Shown piece after piece: positions 1 to 7,818 of a stretch of DNA of 64,000 bases. A program made the position numbers and the translations under genes. The stretch spans positions 2,963,501 to 3,027,500 of the forward strand of contig NZ_CP038255.1 in assembly GCF_004564135.1 (NCBI RefSeq), in the 5' to 3' direction. The DNA is from Terasakiella sp. SH-1 (GTDB lineage: Bacteria; Pseudomonadota; Alphaproteobacteria; Rhodospirillales; Terasakiellaceae). Under the pieces are notes generated by a model. The model did no database searches and was not told the origin of the DNA. It saw nothing but the letters and a program-made list of their open reading frames with translations. Positions within the stretch are counted from its first letter, which is position 1. Each line of letters begins with the position of its first letter.

Positions 1-463
1 GCCCAGAACGTGCGATATAATAAGCTTCGTGCAGGACACGCCCCAGCTCGTTAACGTCTTTTACCAAATAGTTATGTTTTGTAATGCCGCGCGTGATGCC
101 TGTGATATCGGCTTCCTGAAAGGCATCATTACCGATCAAGGAGCTGGGAACCTGACCTGTCAAACAAACAAGCGGAACAGAATCCATCATGGCATCAACA
201 AGACCTGTGACCGCGTTGGTCGCACCCGGACCGGATGTGACGAGCACAGTCCCCACTTTTCCGGTAGAGCGTGCATACCCTTCCGCAGCGTGGACAGCGG
301 CCTGTTCGTGCTTCACCAGAATGTGGCGAAGGCCATTTTGTTTGAACAGCGCGTCATACAGCGGAAGAAGCACGCCACCCGGTAGCCCGAACATCACATC
401 CACGCCTTGATCTTTCAAAGCTTGAATGATGATTTCAGAACCGGTCATTTCTTTCGTGGACAT
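1..463 (-). CDS. ilvB: Acetolactate synthase large subunit, N-terminal part (runs off the window)
   Basis: First 154 codons of the thiamine-diphosphate enzyme that makes acetolactate or acetohydroxybutyrate in valine, leucine and isoleucine synthesis. The reading frame starts at the ATG at 461-463 behind a strong GGAGG ribosome site. It shows the PYR-domain features of the family: FGLPGG near residue 25, the catalytic glutamate in KHEQAAVHAAEGYAR at about residue 53, and the conserved TSGPGATN and GQVPSSLIGNDAFQE stretches. The rest of the gene, and perhaps ilvN, lie to the left of the window. It is co-oriented with miaA, about 115 bp downstream of it. The opposite-strand reading frames here are shadows. 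Confidence 0.95.
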   Translation of the reverse strand, partial: MSTKEMTGSEIIIQALKDQGVDVMFGLPGGVLLPLYDALFKQNGLRHILVKHEQAAVHAAEGYARSTGKVGTVLVTSGPGATNAVTGLVDAMMDSVPLVCLTGQVPSSLIGNDAFQEADITGITRGITKHNYLVKDVNELGRVLHEAYYIARSG

Positions 464-577
464 GCAATTTTCCTCCGTCTCAACGAATTCTTTTCTTAAC
501 GCTCAAATCGAGCATAGCAAAAGACGCCCGCGCAACTGCGCAGACTTCGAGCTGCGCAACCTAATCGCTCGCGCCCC

Positions 578-1525
578 CTAGGTCAACAAAAATTGACGAA
601 TTTTATTATAAATTTCATCACGCAAACTTTCCGAATATTGCGCAGAATGGATTTTAGGGTTCGAAATCTGATTTCTGAACCATGTACATTGTCGTTTTGC
701 AAACCGTCGCGTCTGCATTTGGGCTGTCTCACGCGCCTCTTCAAGGTTAATTTCACCACGTACATAAGAAAGAAGTTCCGGCACGCCCAACGCCTTCATC
801 GCCGGGAGTTTAGGATCAAGTTTTTGTTCATTAAGCCAACGTACTTCTTCCACCGCGCCTTGTTCCAACATGATATTGAAACGGCGATCACAGCGCTCAT
901 AAAGGATATCACGCGGCGGCATGATCACATGGGTGTCATAATCAGCTTTGAGCACAGGTTCCGGTTTAATTTCACGTTGCAGTAGCGCCAAAGACTTGCC
1001 TGTGGTTTCCAAAACCTCCAAGGCACGACAGATTCGTTGCATATCACGCGGTTTGAGTCGCCCCGCCATTTCTGGGTCTTTTTGCTGCAATTCTTCATAT
1101 AGCACCTCAACCCCTTCCATATCGCCGCGGCGGCGCACCTCATTACGAATCTCATCAGGGATGGCAGGCAGTTGAGAGATCCCTTGCACCAATGTCTTTA
1201 TATAAAGGCCCGTGCCCCCCGTCACCACAGGCAGTTTTCCTCCTGCCCAAGCCTTCTTGATCTCTTCAATACACATTTTTTCCCACAGACCTGCCGAACA
1301 GGTCTCAGACGGGTCCATCACCTGATAAAGGCGATGAGGCACGCGGGCTTCATCTTCTGGGCGGGGGCAGGCCGTGACAATGGGCAGGCCGCGATAGATT
1401 TGCATGGAATCGGCGTTGATAATCACCCCGTCAAATTCCAGGGCTACATCCATGGCCGTGGCGGACTTGCCACTGGCGGTGGGGCCACCAATGACCACCA
1501 CCTTATTTTTCGCGCTCTCAGGCAT
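578..1525 (-). CDS. miaA: tRNA dimethylallyltransferase MiaA
   Basis: 315 residues, the usual family size. It transfers a dimethylallyl group from DMAPP to A37 of tRNAs that read UNN codons. The N-terminus carries the P-loop GPTASGKS (residues 14-21), followed by INADSMQIYRGLPI, the GGTGLY substrate-tunnel motif and, near the C-terminus, RRFAKRQCTWFRNQ, all hallmarks of MiaA. The start ATG at 1523-1525 has an AGGAAGG-like ribosome site. It is divergent from serB with a 66-bp shared upstream region and lies upstream of ilvB on the same strand, an arrangement seen in other alphaproteobacteria. Confidence 0.97.
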   Translation of the reverse strand: MPESAKNKVVVIGGPTASGKSATAMDVALEFDGVIINADSMQIYRGLPIVTACPRPEDEARVPHRLYQVMDPSETCSAGLWEKMCIEEIKKAWAGGKLPVVTGGTGLYIKTLVQGISQLPAIPDEIRNEVRRRGDMEGVEVLYEELQQKDPEMAGRLKPRDMQRICRALEVLETTGKSLALLQREIKPEPVLKADYDTHVIMPPRDILYERCDRRFNIMLEQGAVEEVRWLNEQKLDPKLPAMKALGVPELLSYVRGEINLEEARETAQMQTRRFAKRQCTWFRNQISNPKIHSAQYSESLRDEIYNKIRQFLLT

Positions 1526-1591
1526 AGACTTTATCGCCTTCCTCTGGCATAAACTTTCGCATCTGCAAAATTAACAAGTACACTTAAATTA

Positions 1592-2449
1592 ATGTCCTAC
1601 GTTCTGACCCTTATTGCAAACCCTGACAAGCAACAAATCACCATTGATGATATTTGCGCCCATATTGACGGGGCCCAACCGGTCTGCTTGTCTGAAAACG
1701 AGGCTTATGACGTTCCGATTACCGAGGTCATTAACTTAACCGCTCTGCAAGAGACCCTGCCCCATTGTGACCTGATTTTCCAAAAGGCAGAAGGGCGACA
1801 GAAAACCCTGCTCATCGCCGATATGGATTCCACCATCGTCACAGGTGAAACGCTGGATGATCTGGCAGAATATGCTGGCCTGAAAGAAAAAGTGGCTGAG
1901 ATTACCACCCGTGCCATGAACGGTGAAATCCCGTTTCGTGATGCCTTGAAAGAACGCGTTGCCATGCTTAAGGGCTTGTCTGAGGATTTCCTGTCCAAAG
2001 CGATGGAGCACGTATTCCTGACAGACGGGGCTATGGAACTGGTCAATACCATGAAGGCCAATGGCGCTTATTGCGCACTTGTCTCAGGCGGCTTTACCTT
2101 CTTTACATCACGCGTTGCCCGCGATGTGGGCTTTAACTTTAACGCAGGCAACCAGATGGAAATCGTCGATGGCGTGCTGACTGGCAATGTGATTGAACCC
2201 ATCGTCACCAAAGATTCCAAACTGGAATATCTGCGCACGCTTACGGCCAAACAGGGCTTGAGCACCGATGATGCGGTCGCTGTCGGTGATGGTGCCAACG
2301 ACCTGCCGATGATTTTAGAAGCCGGCCTCGGCATCGCCTATCACGCCAAACCCAGCGTGATTGCCAAAGCCAAACATAATGTGCAAAACGGCAATCTGAC
2401 GGCTTTGCTTTATGCCCAAGGCTATAAGAAAGAAGAGTTTGTCAGTTAA
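1592..2449 (+). CDS. serB: Phosphoserine phosphatase SerB
   Basis: 285-residue HAD-superfamily phosphatase catalysing the last step of serine synthesis. The HAD motif I, DMDST, sits at residues 77-81 (nucleophile Asp77, acid Asp79). Motif II is in LVSGGFTFF, and motif IV is GDGANDLPM near residue 230. An N-terminal stretch of about 70 residues precedes the catalytic domain, as in many SerB proteins with an ACT-like N-terminus. Divergent from miaA. Downstream there is only a weak hairpin (CAAGG/CCTTG, 2454-2475) without a T-tract. Confidence 0.96.
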   Translation: MSYVLTLIANPDKQQITIDDICAHIDGAQPVCLSENEAYDVPITEVINLTALQETLPHCDLIFQKAEGRQKTLLIADMDSTIVTGETLDDLAEYAGLKEKVAEITTRAMNGEIPFRDALKERVAMLKGLSEDFLSKAMEHVFLTDGAMELVNTMKANGAYCALVSGGFTFFTSRVARDVGFNFNAGNQMEIVDGVLTGNVIEPIVTKDSKLEYLRTLTAKQGLSTDDAVAVGDGANDLPMILEAGLGIAYHAKPSVIAKAKHNVQNGNLTALLYAQGYKKEEFVS

Positions 2450-2600
2450 ACGACAAGGTTGAGACCCCAGCCTTGCGTAGGAAAACAGGGACGCCTCATA
2501 AAAACACGCATTACAATACCGAATTACCACTTCACCCCCTTGACCCTGTGGCAAAAAACATTACATTCGACGTAAATATTTAGTTTAAGGAGTTGATGAC

Positions 2601-3242
2601 ATGGATGCAGTGGCGAAGCTTAAGGCGGGTTATGAGAAATTCCAGCAGGGCTATTATCAGGACAATAAAGACCTGTTCAAAGATCTGGTGGAAAATGGTC
2701 AGCATCCGAAAACTCTGTTGGTCTCCTGTTCTGATTCCCGTGTCGAGCCGGGCATTATTTTGCAAAACCAGCCTGGTGAGGTTTTCTCTATCCGCAATGC
2801 CGGGAACTTCGTGCCGCCAAAATCCAAATCCCCGGAAGATCACGGTGTGACCTCCGCCCTTGAATATGCCATCAAGGTCTTGAAAGTGGAAAATATCATG
2901 ATCATGGGTCACGCCCATTGTGGCGCGGTGAAAGCGGCCATTGATACGGAAAAAGATAAAGAGGCCCTCGGCACTGAATTTGTGCAGCACTGGGTCGAAA
3001 TCGCCCATGATGTGTTTGAAAACCCGTGCTGCTGCGCAGACTCCATCAAGGCAGGCAATCGCGATCCACGCGAAGTGGAATATGCCTCTGTCGTGAATTC
3101 CATGAACAATCTGCTGACCTTTGAGTATATCAAGGAAGCTGTGGATGCGGGCCAGCTGAAAATCCACGGGCTGCATTTTGATATCGAAAGCGGGGCGCTG
3201 CTGTCTTATAACAGTGAAACAGGCGCGTTCGGCCCGCTTTAA
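2601..3242 (+). CDS. can: Beta-class carbonic anhydrase
   Basis: 213 residues. It interconverts CO2 and bicarbonate. The zinc ligands of the beta class are visible: Cys43 in CSDSRVEP (with the Asp45-Arg47 dyad) and His104/Cys107 in GHAHCGAV. FSIRNAGNFV is also typical. The start is the ATG 13 bases after an AAGGAG ribosome site at 2587. There is a gap of about 150 bp on the serB side and 66 bp on the def side. The name can (or cynT) follows E. coli usage; no cyanate genes are nearby. Confidence 0.95.
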   Translation: MDAVAKLKAGYEKFQQGYYQDNKDLFKDLVENGQHPKTLLVSCSDSRVEPGIILQNQPGEVFSIRNAGNFVPPKSKSPEDHGVTSALEYAIKVLKVENIMIMGHAHCGAVKAAIDTEKDKEALGTEFVQHWVEIAHDVFENPCCCADSIKAGNRDPREVEYASVVNSMNNLLTFEYIKEAVDAGQLKIHGLHFDIESGALLSYNSETGAFGPL

Positions 3243-3308
3243 CTTGACCTTTCCGGCTGATCGCCTTATGTCCTGAACAACGTTTGATCAAACATAAGAG
3301 TTTTAGCC

Positions 3309-3818
3309 GTGGCTATTTTACCGATTTTAACTGCACCGGACCCGGTCTTGAAAAAGAAGGCCGCGCCGGTCGCAGAAATCACCGATACGATTCGCAGTCT
3401 TCTCGATGACATGCTGGAAACCATGTATGATGCACCGGGTATTGGCTTGGCCGCGCCGCAAATCGGTATCTCCCAGCGCATCATCGTTGTGGATTGTGCA
3501 GGCGAGGATGAAAAGCCTCAGCCCCTGAAAATGATCAACCCGGAAGTGACCTGGACCTCAGAAGAAACATCTACCCATGAAGAGGGGTGTTTGTCTGTGC
3601 CTAAAAGCTACGGTGATGTGGTGCGCCCGGCTCAAGTCCAGGTGACATATCTTGATGAAACCGGAGCCACGCAGGAAATCGAAGCCGATGGCCTTTTGGC
3701 GACCTGCCTGCAACATGAGATTGACCACCTGAATGGCAAGCTGTTTATTGATCATTTCTCCCGCCTGAAACGCTCCATCATTATCAAGAAGCTGAACAAG
3801 CTGAAAAAGGGCGCTTAA
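3309..3818 (+). CDS. def: Peptide deformylase
   Basis: 169 residues. It removes the formyl group from nascent protein N-termini. The three deformylase motifs are all present: GIGLAAPQ near residue 45, EEGCLS with metal ligand Cys94, and QHEIDH with His136, Glu137 and His140. The start codon is GTG at 3309, the only start that keeps the usual MAILPIL N-terminus; an AAGAG lies about 10 bases upstream. It is followed by fmt, the standard def-fmt pair that respectively removes and adds formyl groups. Confidence 0.97.
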   Translation: MAILPILTAPDPVLKKKAAPVAEITDTIRSLLDDMLETMYDAPGIGLAAPQIGISQRIIVVDCAGEDEKPQPLKMINPEVTWTSEETSTHEEGCLSVPKSYGDVVRPAQVQVTYLDETGATQEIEADGLLATCLQHEIDHLNGKLFIDHFSRLKRSIIIKKLNKLKKGA

Positions 3819-3905
3819 TAAGCACAATCTGTCGCCCACGCTACACGTAGGGGCCTTCCTCCTTTATAAATATCCCCGCTTTCACGAGGATGACGAGGTT
3901 TTGTT

Positions 3906-4862
3906 ATGACTGAAGACGAATTCCAAAAAGTTGAAAATCCTATGCGCCTTGTCTTCATGGGCACCCCAGATTTCAGCGTGCCGATTCTGGCCGCATTGAT
4001 CGATGCCGGGCATGAGGTCGTCTGTGTCTATAGCCAGCCGCCGCGCAAAAGTGGCCGGGGGCAAAAGGTCAACCTCACCCCCGTTCATGCCTATGCCCAA
4101 AGCCAAGGCATTGAGGTACGCACGCCGCTGAACCTGAAAAGCGAAGAAGATCAAAAAGCCTTTGCCGACCTGAACGCCGATTGCGCTATTGTGGCCGCTT
4201 ATGGCCTGATCCTGCCCAAAGTGATTTTGGATGCACCGAAGCTGGGCTGTATCAATGCCCATGCCTCCATCCTGCCACGTTGGCGCGGGGCTGCCCCCAT
4301 TCAGCGTGCGATTGAGGCTGGTGATGATGTCTCTGGCGTGACGATCATGCAAATGGATATCGGGCTTGATACAGGCGATATGTTGTTGGTTCAACCTGTT
4401 CCCATTACACAAGAGACAACGGGCCAAAGCCTGCACGACAGCCTGTCCATGGAAAGTGCCCAACTGACATTGGAGGCCCTGCGTGCCTTGGACGGTGGCT
4501 TTGCCAAACCACAAAAACAGCCGGAAGAAGGTGTGACATACGCCCATAAGCTGGAAAAAGGCGAAAGCCAGATTGACTGGAGCCAAAGCGCCATTGAAAT
4601 TGATCGCAAAATCCGCGCCTTTACCCCCTGGCCCGGCACATGGTTTTCCATGGGCAAAGACCGCATCAAGGTGATTGAGGCTGAACCTGTTGAGCTAAAC
4701 GGTGAAGCAGGCACCCGTCTGAAGGCTGACGGTCTCGTCATTGCCTGTGCCCAAGAAGGGGCACTTAAGCTCAAGACTGTCCAGCGCAGCGGCAAAGGGG
4801 CCACCGATGCGGAAAGCTTCTTGTGTGGTTTTGATATCCCGTTTGGTGAAAAGCTGGCTTAA
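3906..4862 (+). CDS. fmt: Methionyl-tRNA formyltransferase
   Basis: 318 residues. It formylates initiator Met-tRNA using 10-formyl-tetrahydrofolate. The core motifs are FMGTPDFSVP near the start, the catalytic region INAHASILPRWRGAAPIQ (Asn-His pair) and GVTIMQMDIGLDTGDML, followed by the C-terminal OB-fold tRNA-binding part (FTPWPGTWF onward). The start at 3906 has GAGG 8 bases upstream; an internal ATG at 3942 would trim 12 residues but has no good ribosome site. The gene is followed by a half copy of the genome repeat and a bidirectional terminator. Confidence 0.96.
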   Translation: MTEDEFQKVENPMRLVFMGTPDFSVPILAALIDAGHEVVCVYSQPPRKSGRGQKVNLTPVHAYAQSQGIEVRTPLNLKSEEDQKAFADLNADCAIVAAYGLILPKVILDAPKLGCINAHASILPRWRGAAPIQRAIEAGDDVSGVTIMQMDIGLDTGDMLLVQPVPITQETTGQSLHDSLSMESAQLTLEALRALDGGFAKPQKQPEEGVTYAHKLEKGESQIDWSQSAIEIDRKIRAFTPWPGTWFSMGKDRIKVIEAEPVELNGEAGTRLKADGLVIACAQEGALKLKTVQRSGKGATDAESFLCGFDIPFGEKLA

Positions 4863-4869
4863 AAGAGAA

Positions 4870-4894
4870 GATTCCCAATCAAGTTGGGAATGAC
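4870..4894. repeat. Intergenic palindromic repeat, half copy A
   Basis: Contains the right-hand hairpin of the repeat family found six times in this window: ATTCCCAA, a TCAAG-type centre, then TTGGGAAT, ending GAC. The left half (GTCATCCTCGC...) seen in the other copies is missing. It lies between the fmt stop codon and the terminator. Confidence 0.8.
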
Positions 4895-4902
4895 AGTCAA
4901 AG

Positions 4903-4937
4903 AAAAATCCCGCACCGAAAGGATGCGGGATTTTTTT
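4903..4937. terminator. Bidirectional rho-independent terminator
   Basis: Stem AAAAATCCCGCA / TGCGGGATTTTT with a 9-base loop, flanked by A and T runs on both sides. It can serve both fmt (rightward) and the convergent unknown gene; that gene's stop codon at 4936-4938 lies within the T run. Confidence 0.9.
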
Positions 4938-6036
4938 AATCTTCTTCGATATTGAGCGCCGCCCCCATGGGCTGGGCTTTTTCCAGATCGCGCATCCGGT
5001 CAATACCTTGTTTCATCTCTGACATGATGAATTCAGAACGCCGAACCGGGCCACCCAAGTTCGGGTCCGGGAACAGGCGCTTCCAGTGCATCATTTTCAC
5101 CGTTAAGCCACACAAAATCCCGCCGATCACCGTGTGATAGCTTTCAATCATATTTTTCACCTGACGGAAACGTTCCGCATTCAGGTTTTTCCACATGTTT
5201 TTAGAGGCTTTGTTAAAAGTTTCAAAACGACCGGAAATAGAGGCACAGGTCTCGTTAATGGTATTTTCCACCATGGTACAGGTCTTCATCAAGGCCGGAT
5301 CATTACGCAACTGCCAGTTGGAACGAATACCTTCCATGGAATCGAGGAATTCATTCACCACAGGCATGATGTTATCCATATTGTTGCGGTAATAGGACAA
5401 AGACAGGAAGATATCGCCATAATCTTCAAGGAATTTTGGCACTTCCATCAGGTCGATATCCAGCTTTTGCGCCATTTGTTGCAGCTTTTCACGGGCCTTT
5501 TTAACATCCGGGTCCTTAAACAGCCCAACCACATCCTGAAAAGACTGGATGGACACATCCTCTGAGCCATAAATCTGCATAATCAACGGCATGGTAAAGC
5601 TGCGCATGTAGCCCGCCAGTTCCGCCTGCTTATCATCAGACAGTTTGAGCGATACGTCATCATTTACCGGAATGCCCTGTTCGCGCAAGGTGATACGCAG
5701 GGAATAGATATCGTAACTTTGCAACACAGAAAGTTTACGCATGATGATCAGGTCAGGGTGGGTTTTATCATCCGGCCAATCAAATTCACCGGGTAAATCC
5801 TCAACGTCAAGTTGGCCTGAACCTGTTTCCTTATCAGCAAAAATCTCAATCGCACTTTGCAGTTTGACGTTCTTCACCATGCGGGCACGTTTCAGCCCCG
5901 TTGTTTCCAACGGCAAGATCGACAAAGGCACCGCATACATGGAATCCATGTCTTCCTGCGTACGCTGACGATCTTCGGCCTCATAGTCTCTTGCGGGTTG
6001 CTCTGGTAAGCGCACACCTTTCTTTGCCACGACCAA
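4936..6036 (-). CDS. Conserved-looking protein of unknown function
   Basis: 366 residues, not recognised. It has no signal peptide and no clear membrane segment. The protein appears mostly alpha-helical and charged; the middle (about residues 90-290) is rich in Leu, Met and Asp, and the C-terminal third holds a short less polar stretch (SYHTVIGGILCGLTVKMMHW) before LFPDPNLGGPVRRSEF. Codon use matches its neighbours, so it is a real gene and not a shadow. The start ATG (6034-6036) has AAGGAAAC upstream. It stands alone between convergent fmt and divergent truA, so context gives no function. It may be a cytoplasmic protein restricted to this bacterial order. Confidence 0.8.
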   Translation of the reverse strand: MVVAKKGVRLPEQPARDYEAEDRQRTQEDMDSMYAVPLSILPLETTGLKRARMVKNVKLQSAIEIFADKETGSGQLDVEDLPGEFDWPDDKTHPDLIIMRKLSVLQSYDIYSLRITLREQGIPVNDDVSLKLSDDKQAELAGYMRSFTMPLIMQIYGSEDVSIQSFQDVVGLFKDPDVKKAREKLQQMAQKLDIDLMEVPKFLEDYGDIFLSLSYYRNNMDNIMPVVNEFLDSMEGIRSNWQLRNDPALMKTCTMVENTINETCASISGRFETFNKASKNMWKNLNAERFRQVKNMIESYHTVIGGILCGLTVKMMHWKRLFPDPNLGGPVRRSEFIMSEMKQGIDRMRDLEKAQPMGAALNIEED

Positions 6037-6145
6037 GTTTCCTTAAGTTTTATCTATTACAAGTGTTTAAATATAGTCCTAACATATATTTTCAGATAAT
6101 ACGAAAAAATATCGCCTTTTTTTCAGCAAAAAGGTAAAAGGTGGC

Positions 6146-6883
6146 ATGCCTAGATACAAACTGACCATAGAATATGACGGAACCGGCCTTGTCGGCTGGC
6201 AACGCCAGGACAACGGTATGAGTGTCCAGCAAGCCATAGAAGATGCCTGCGTCATTTTTGCCGGACATGAAGTGCGCCTTCATGTTGCCGGACGTACCGA
6301 TGCGGGTGTTCATGCTTTGGGGATGGTTGCCCATTTCGATATGGACAAGGATATTCCCCCCAACAAAGTTCTGTTGGCGATTAATCATCATGTCAAACCC
6401 CATCGTGTTTCAATCCTGCATTGTGAATATGTCGATGAAGAGTTCCATGCACGTTTCAGCTGTGTAGAACGCAGCTATTTGTATCGCCTTCTATGTCGCC
6501 CTGGGCGCCCCGCACTGGACCATATGCGGGTATGGTGGCATCAACGCCCCCTGGATGCGGTTGCCATGAACATGGCGGCACAGCTTTTAGTCGGCCATCA
6601 TGATTTTTCAACGTTTCGCGCCGCCCAGTGTCAGGCCAACAGCCCGTTTCGCACTCTGGATGAAATCAGCGTCGAACAGGTCGGCGATGAAATTCACGTG
6701 CGTGTACGCGCCAAATCCTTTTTGCATCATCAGGTACGCAATATTGTTGGCACGCTTTATCTCATCGGTTCGGGAAAATGGTCTGCCGATGATCTTCAAG
6801 ACGCTTTGGAAGCCAAAAACCGAGCTAAAGGCGGCCAAACAGCCCCAGCCCATGGGCTTTATTTTGTTGAGGCGCGCTATTGA
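6146..6883 (+). CDS. truA: tRNA pseudouridine(38-40) synthase TruA
   Basis: 245 residues. It converts U38-U40 of the anticodon arm to pseudouridine. The catalytic aspartate is Asp52 in AGRTDAGVHA; RFSCVERSYLYRL and SFLHHQVRNIVGTL are further family motifs. The start ATG follows AAAAGGTAAAAGGTGGC. Its TGA overlaps the TTG start of the next gene by four bases (TTGA), suggesting translational coupling. Confidence 0.97.
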   Translation: MPRYKLTIEYDGTGLVGWQRQDNGMSVQQAIEDACVIFAGHEVRLHVAGRTDAGVHALGMVAHFDMDKDIPPNKVLLAINHHVKPHRVSILHCEYVDEEFHARFSCVERSYLYRLLCRPGRPALDHMRVWWHQRPLDAVAMNMAAQLLVGHHDFSTFRAAQCQANSPFRTLDEISVEQVGDEIHVRVRAKSFLHHQVRNIVGTLYLIGSGKWSADDLQDALEAKNRAKGGQTAPAHGLYFVEARY

Positions 6884-7575
6884 GCCATTTCATTGAGCTG
6901 GACGGTCAAGAAATCCCGGTGGCTTTACGATGGAATGCGCAGGCCCGTCGCCTGATTTTACGCCTGAACCCCAAAAATGACGGCATTATCGTCACCCTAC
7001 CCAAAGGCATCAGCGCCAAAGAGGGCCTTGAAATGGCCAAGCGCAACAAAGTCTGGATTGCCAATCAGTTTTCACGCCAACCAGAAGCCCCTAAATTTCA
7101 ACATGGCGCAGAAGTCATGCTGCGTGGCGTGGCCCATAAACTTATACATAGGCCAGAAGCACGCGGGACCGTCTGGTGTGAAAACCAACAGATTTTTGTG
7201 GCAGGCAAGGCAGAATTCTTTCAGCGCCGCCTAAGCGACTGGTTCAAAAAGCAAGCACGCGAAGATATCCATTCTTGTGCCCATGACCTTGCCAGCCAAC
7301 TGGGCAAAGGCATCAACCGCATCAGTGTGCGTGATACCGTCTCACGCTGGGGGTCTTGTTCCTCCAACGGCAATCTGTCTTTTAACTGGCGTCTGATCAT
7401 GGCCCCGCCGGATATTTTCCGCTATGTCATTGCCCATGAGGTCGCCCATCTGAAACATATGGATCATAGTCCGGCCTTCTGGCAAACCGTCGATCGCCTT
7501 GGGGTCGATGCCCAAAATGCGCGGCTTTGGCTCAAACGCCATGGCAATTTGTTGCAAAAGGCAGGACGTTCATGA
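6880..7575 (+). CDS. YgjP-type M48-like metallohydrolase (DUF45)
   Basis: 231 residues. The C-terminal half has the zinc motif HEVAHLKHMDHS (His186, Glu187, His190, with a further His nearby) and the preceding VSRWGSCSSNGNLSFNWRLIMAP signature of the YgjP/SprT-like family. The biochemical role of the family is not firmly settled; a nucleotide phosphohydrolase activity has been reported for the E. coli member. The TTG start overlaps the truA stop and has GAGG upstream; no better start exists before the conserved part. Confidence 0.88.
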   Translation: MSHFIELDGQEIPVALRWNAQARRLILRLNPKNDGIIVTLPKGISAKEGLEMAKRNKVWIANQFSRQPEAPKFQHGAEVMLRGVAHKLIHRPEARGTVWCENQQIFVAGKAEFFQRRLSDWFKKQAREDIHSCAHDLASQLGKGINRISVRDTVSRWGSCSSNGNLSFNWRLIMAPPDIFRYVIAHEVAHLKHMDHSPAFWQTVDRLGVDAQNARLWLKRHGNLLQKAGRS

Positions 7576-7617
7576 TATATGACCGACAAATTCAGTCAGA
7601 TATTAAGGAATAGATAA

Positions 7618-7818
7618 ATGGAAGACGAAAACGTCAAAACACCATGCACAGGCGTATGCACACTGGATGACGAAGACAAATATTGTATCGGTTGTTACCG
7701 CAGCCGTGCCGAGCTTGTGGGCTGGCGCAAAATGGATAACGATGAAAAACGCGACGTTCTTAAAAACGTTGAACAACGCATTGCCGATTTGGCAGAAGGG
7801 AAGAAGATCGCCGTATGA
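7618..7818 (+). CDS. DUF1289 small cysteine protein
   Basis: 66 residues. The N-terminal half contains the four-cysteine pattern TPCTGVC...YCIGCYRSRAE that defines DUF1289, probably binding a metal ion or Fe-S cluster; this function is inferred from the cysteines only. The last four bases overlap the start of the U32 gene (ATGA), so the two are translationally coupled. An AAGGAAT ribosome site precedes the ATG. Confidence 0.85.
   Translation: MEDENVKTPCTGVCTLDDEDKYCIGCYRSRAELVGWRKMDNDEKRDVLKNVEQRIADLAEGKKIAV

Noticed and set aside
2453-2480. Terminator after serB
   Set aside because: A CAAGG/CCTTG hairpin is present but short, with a long loop and no T-tract.
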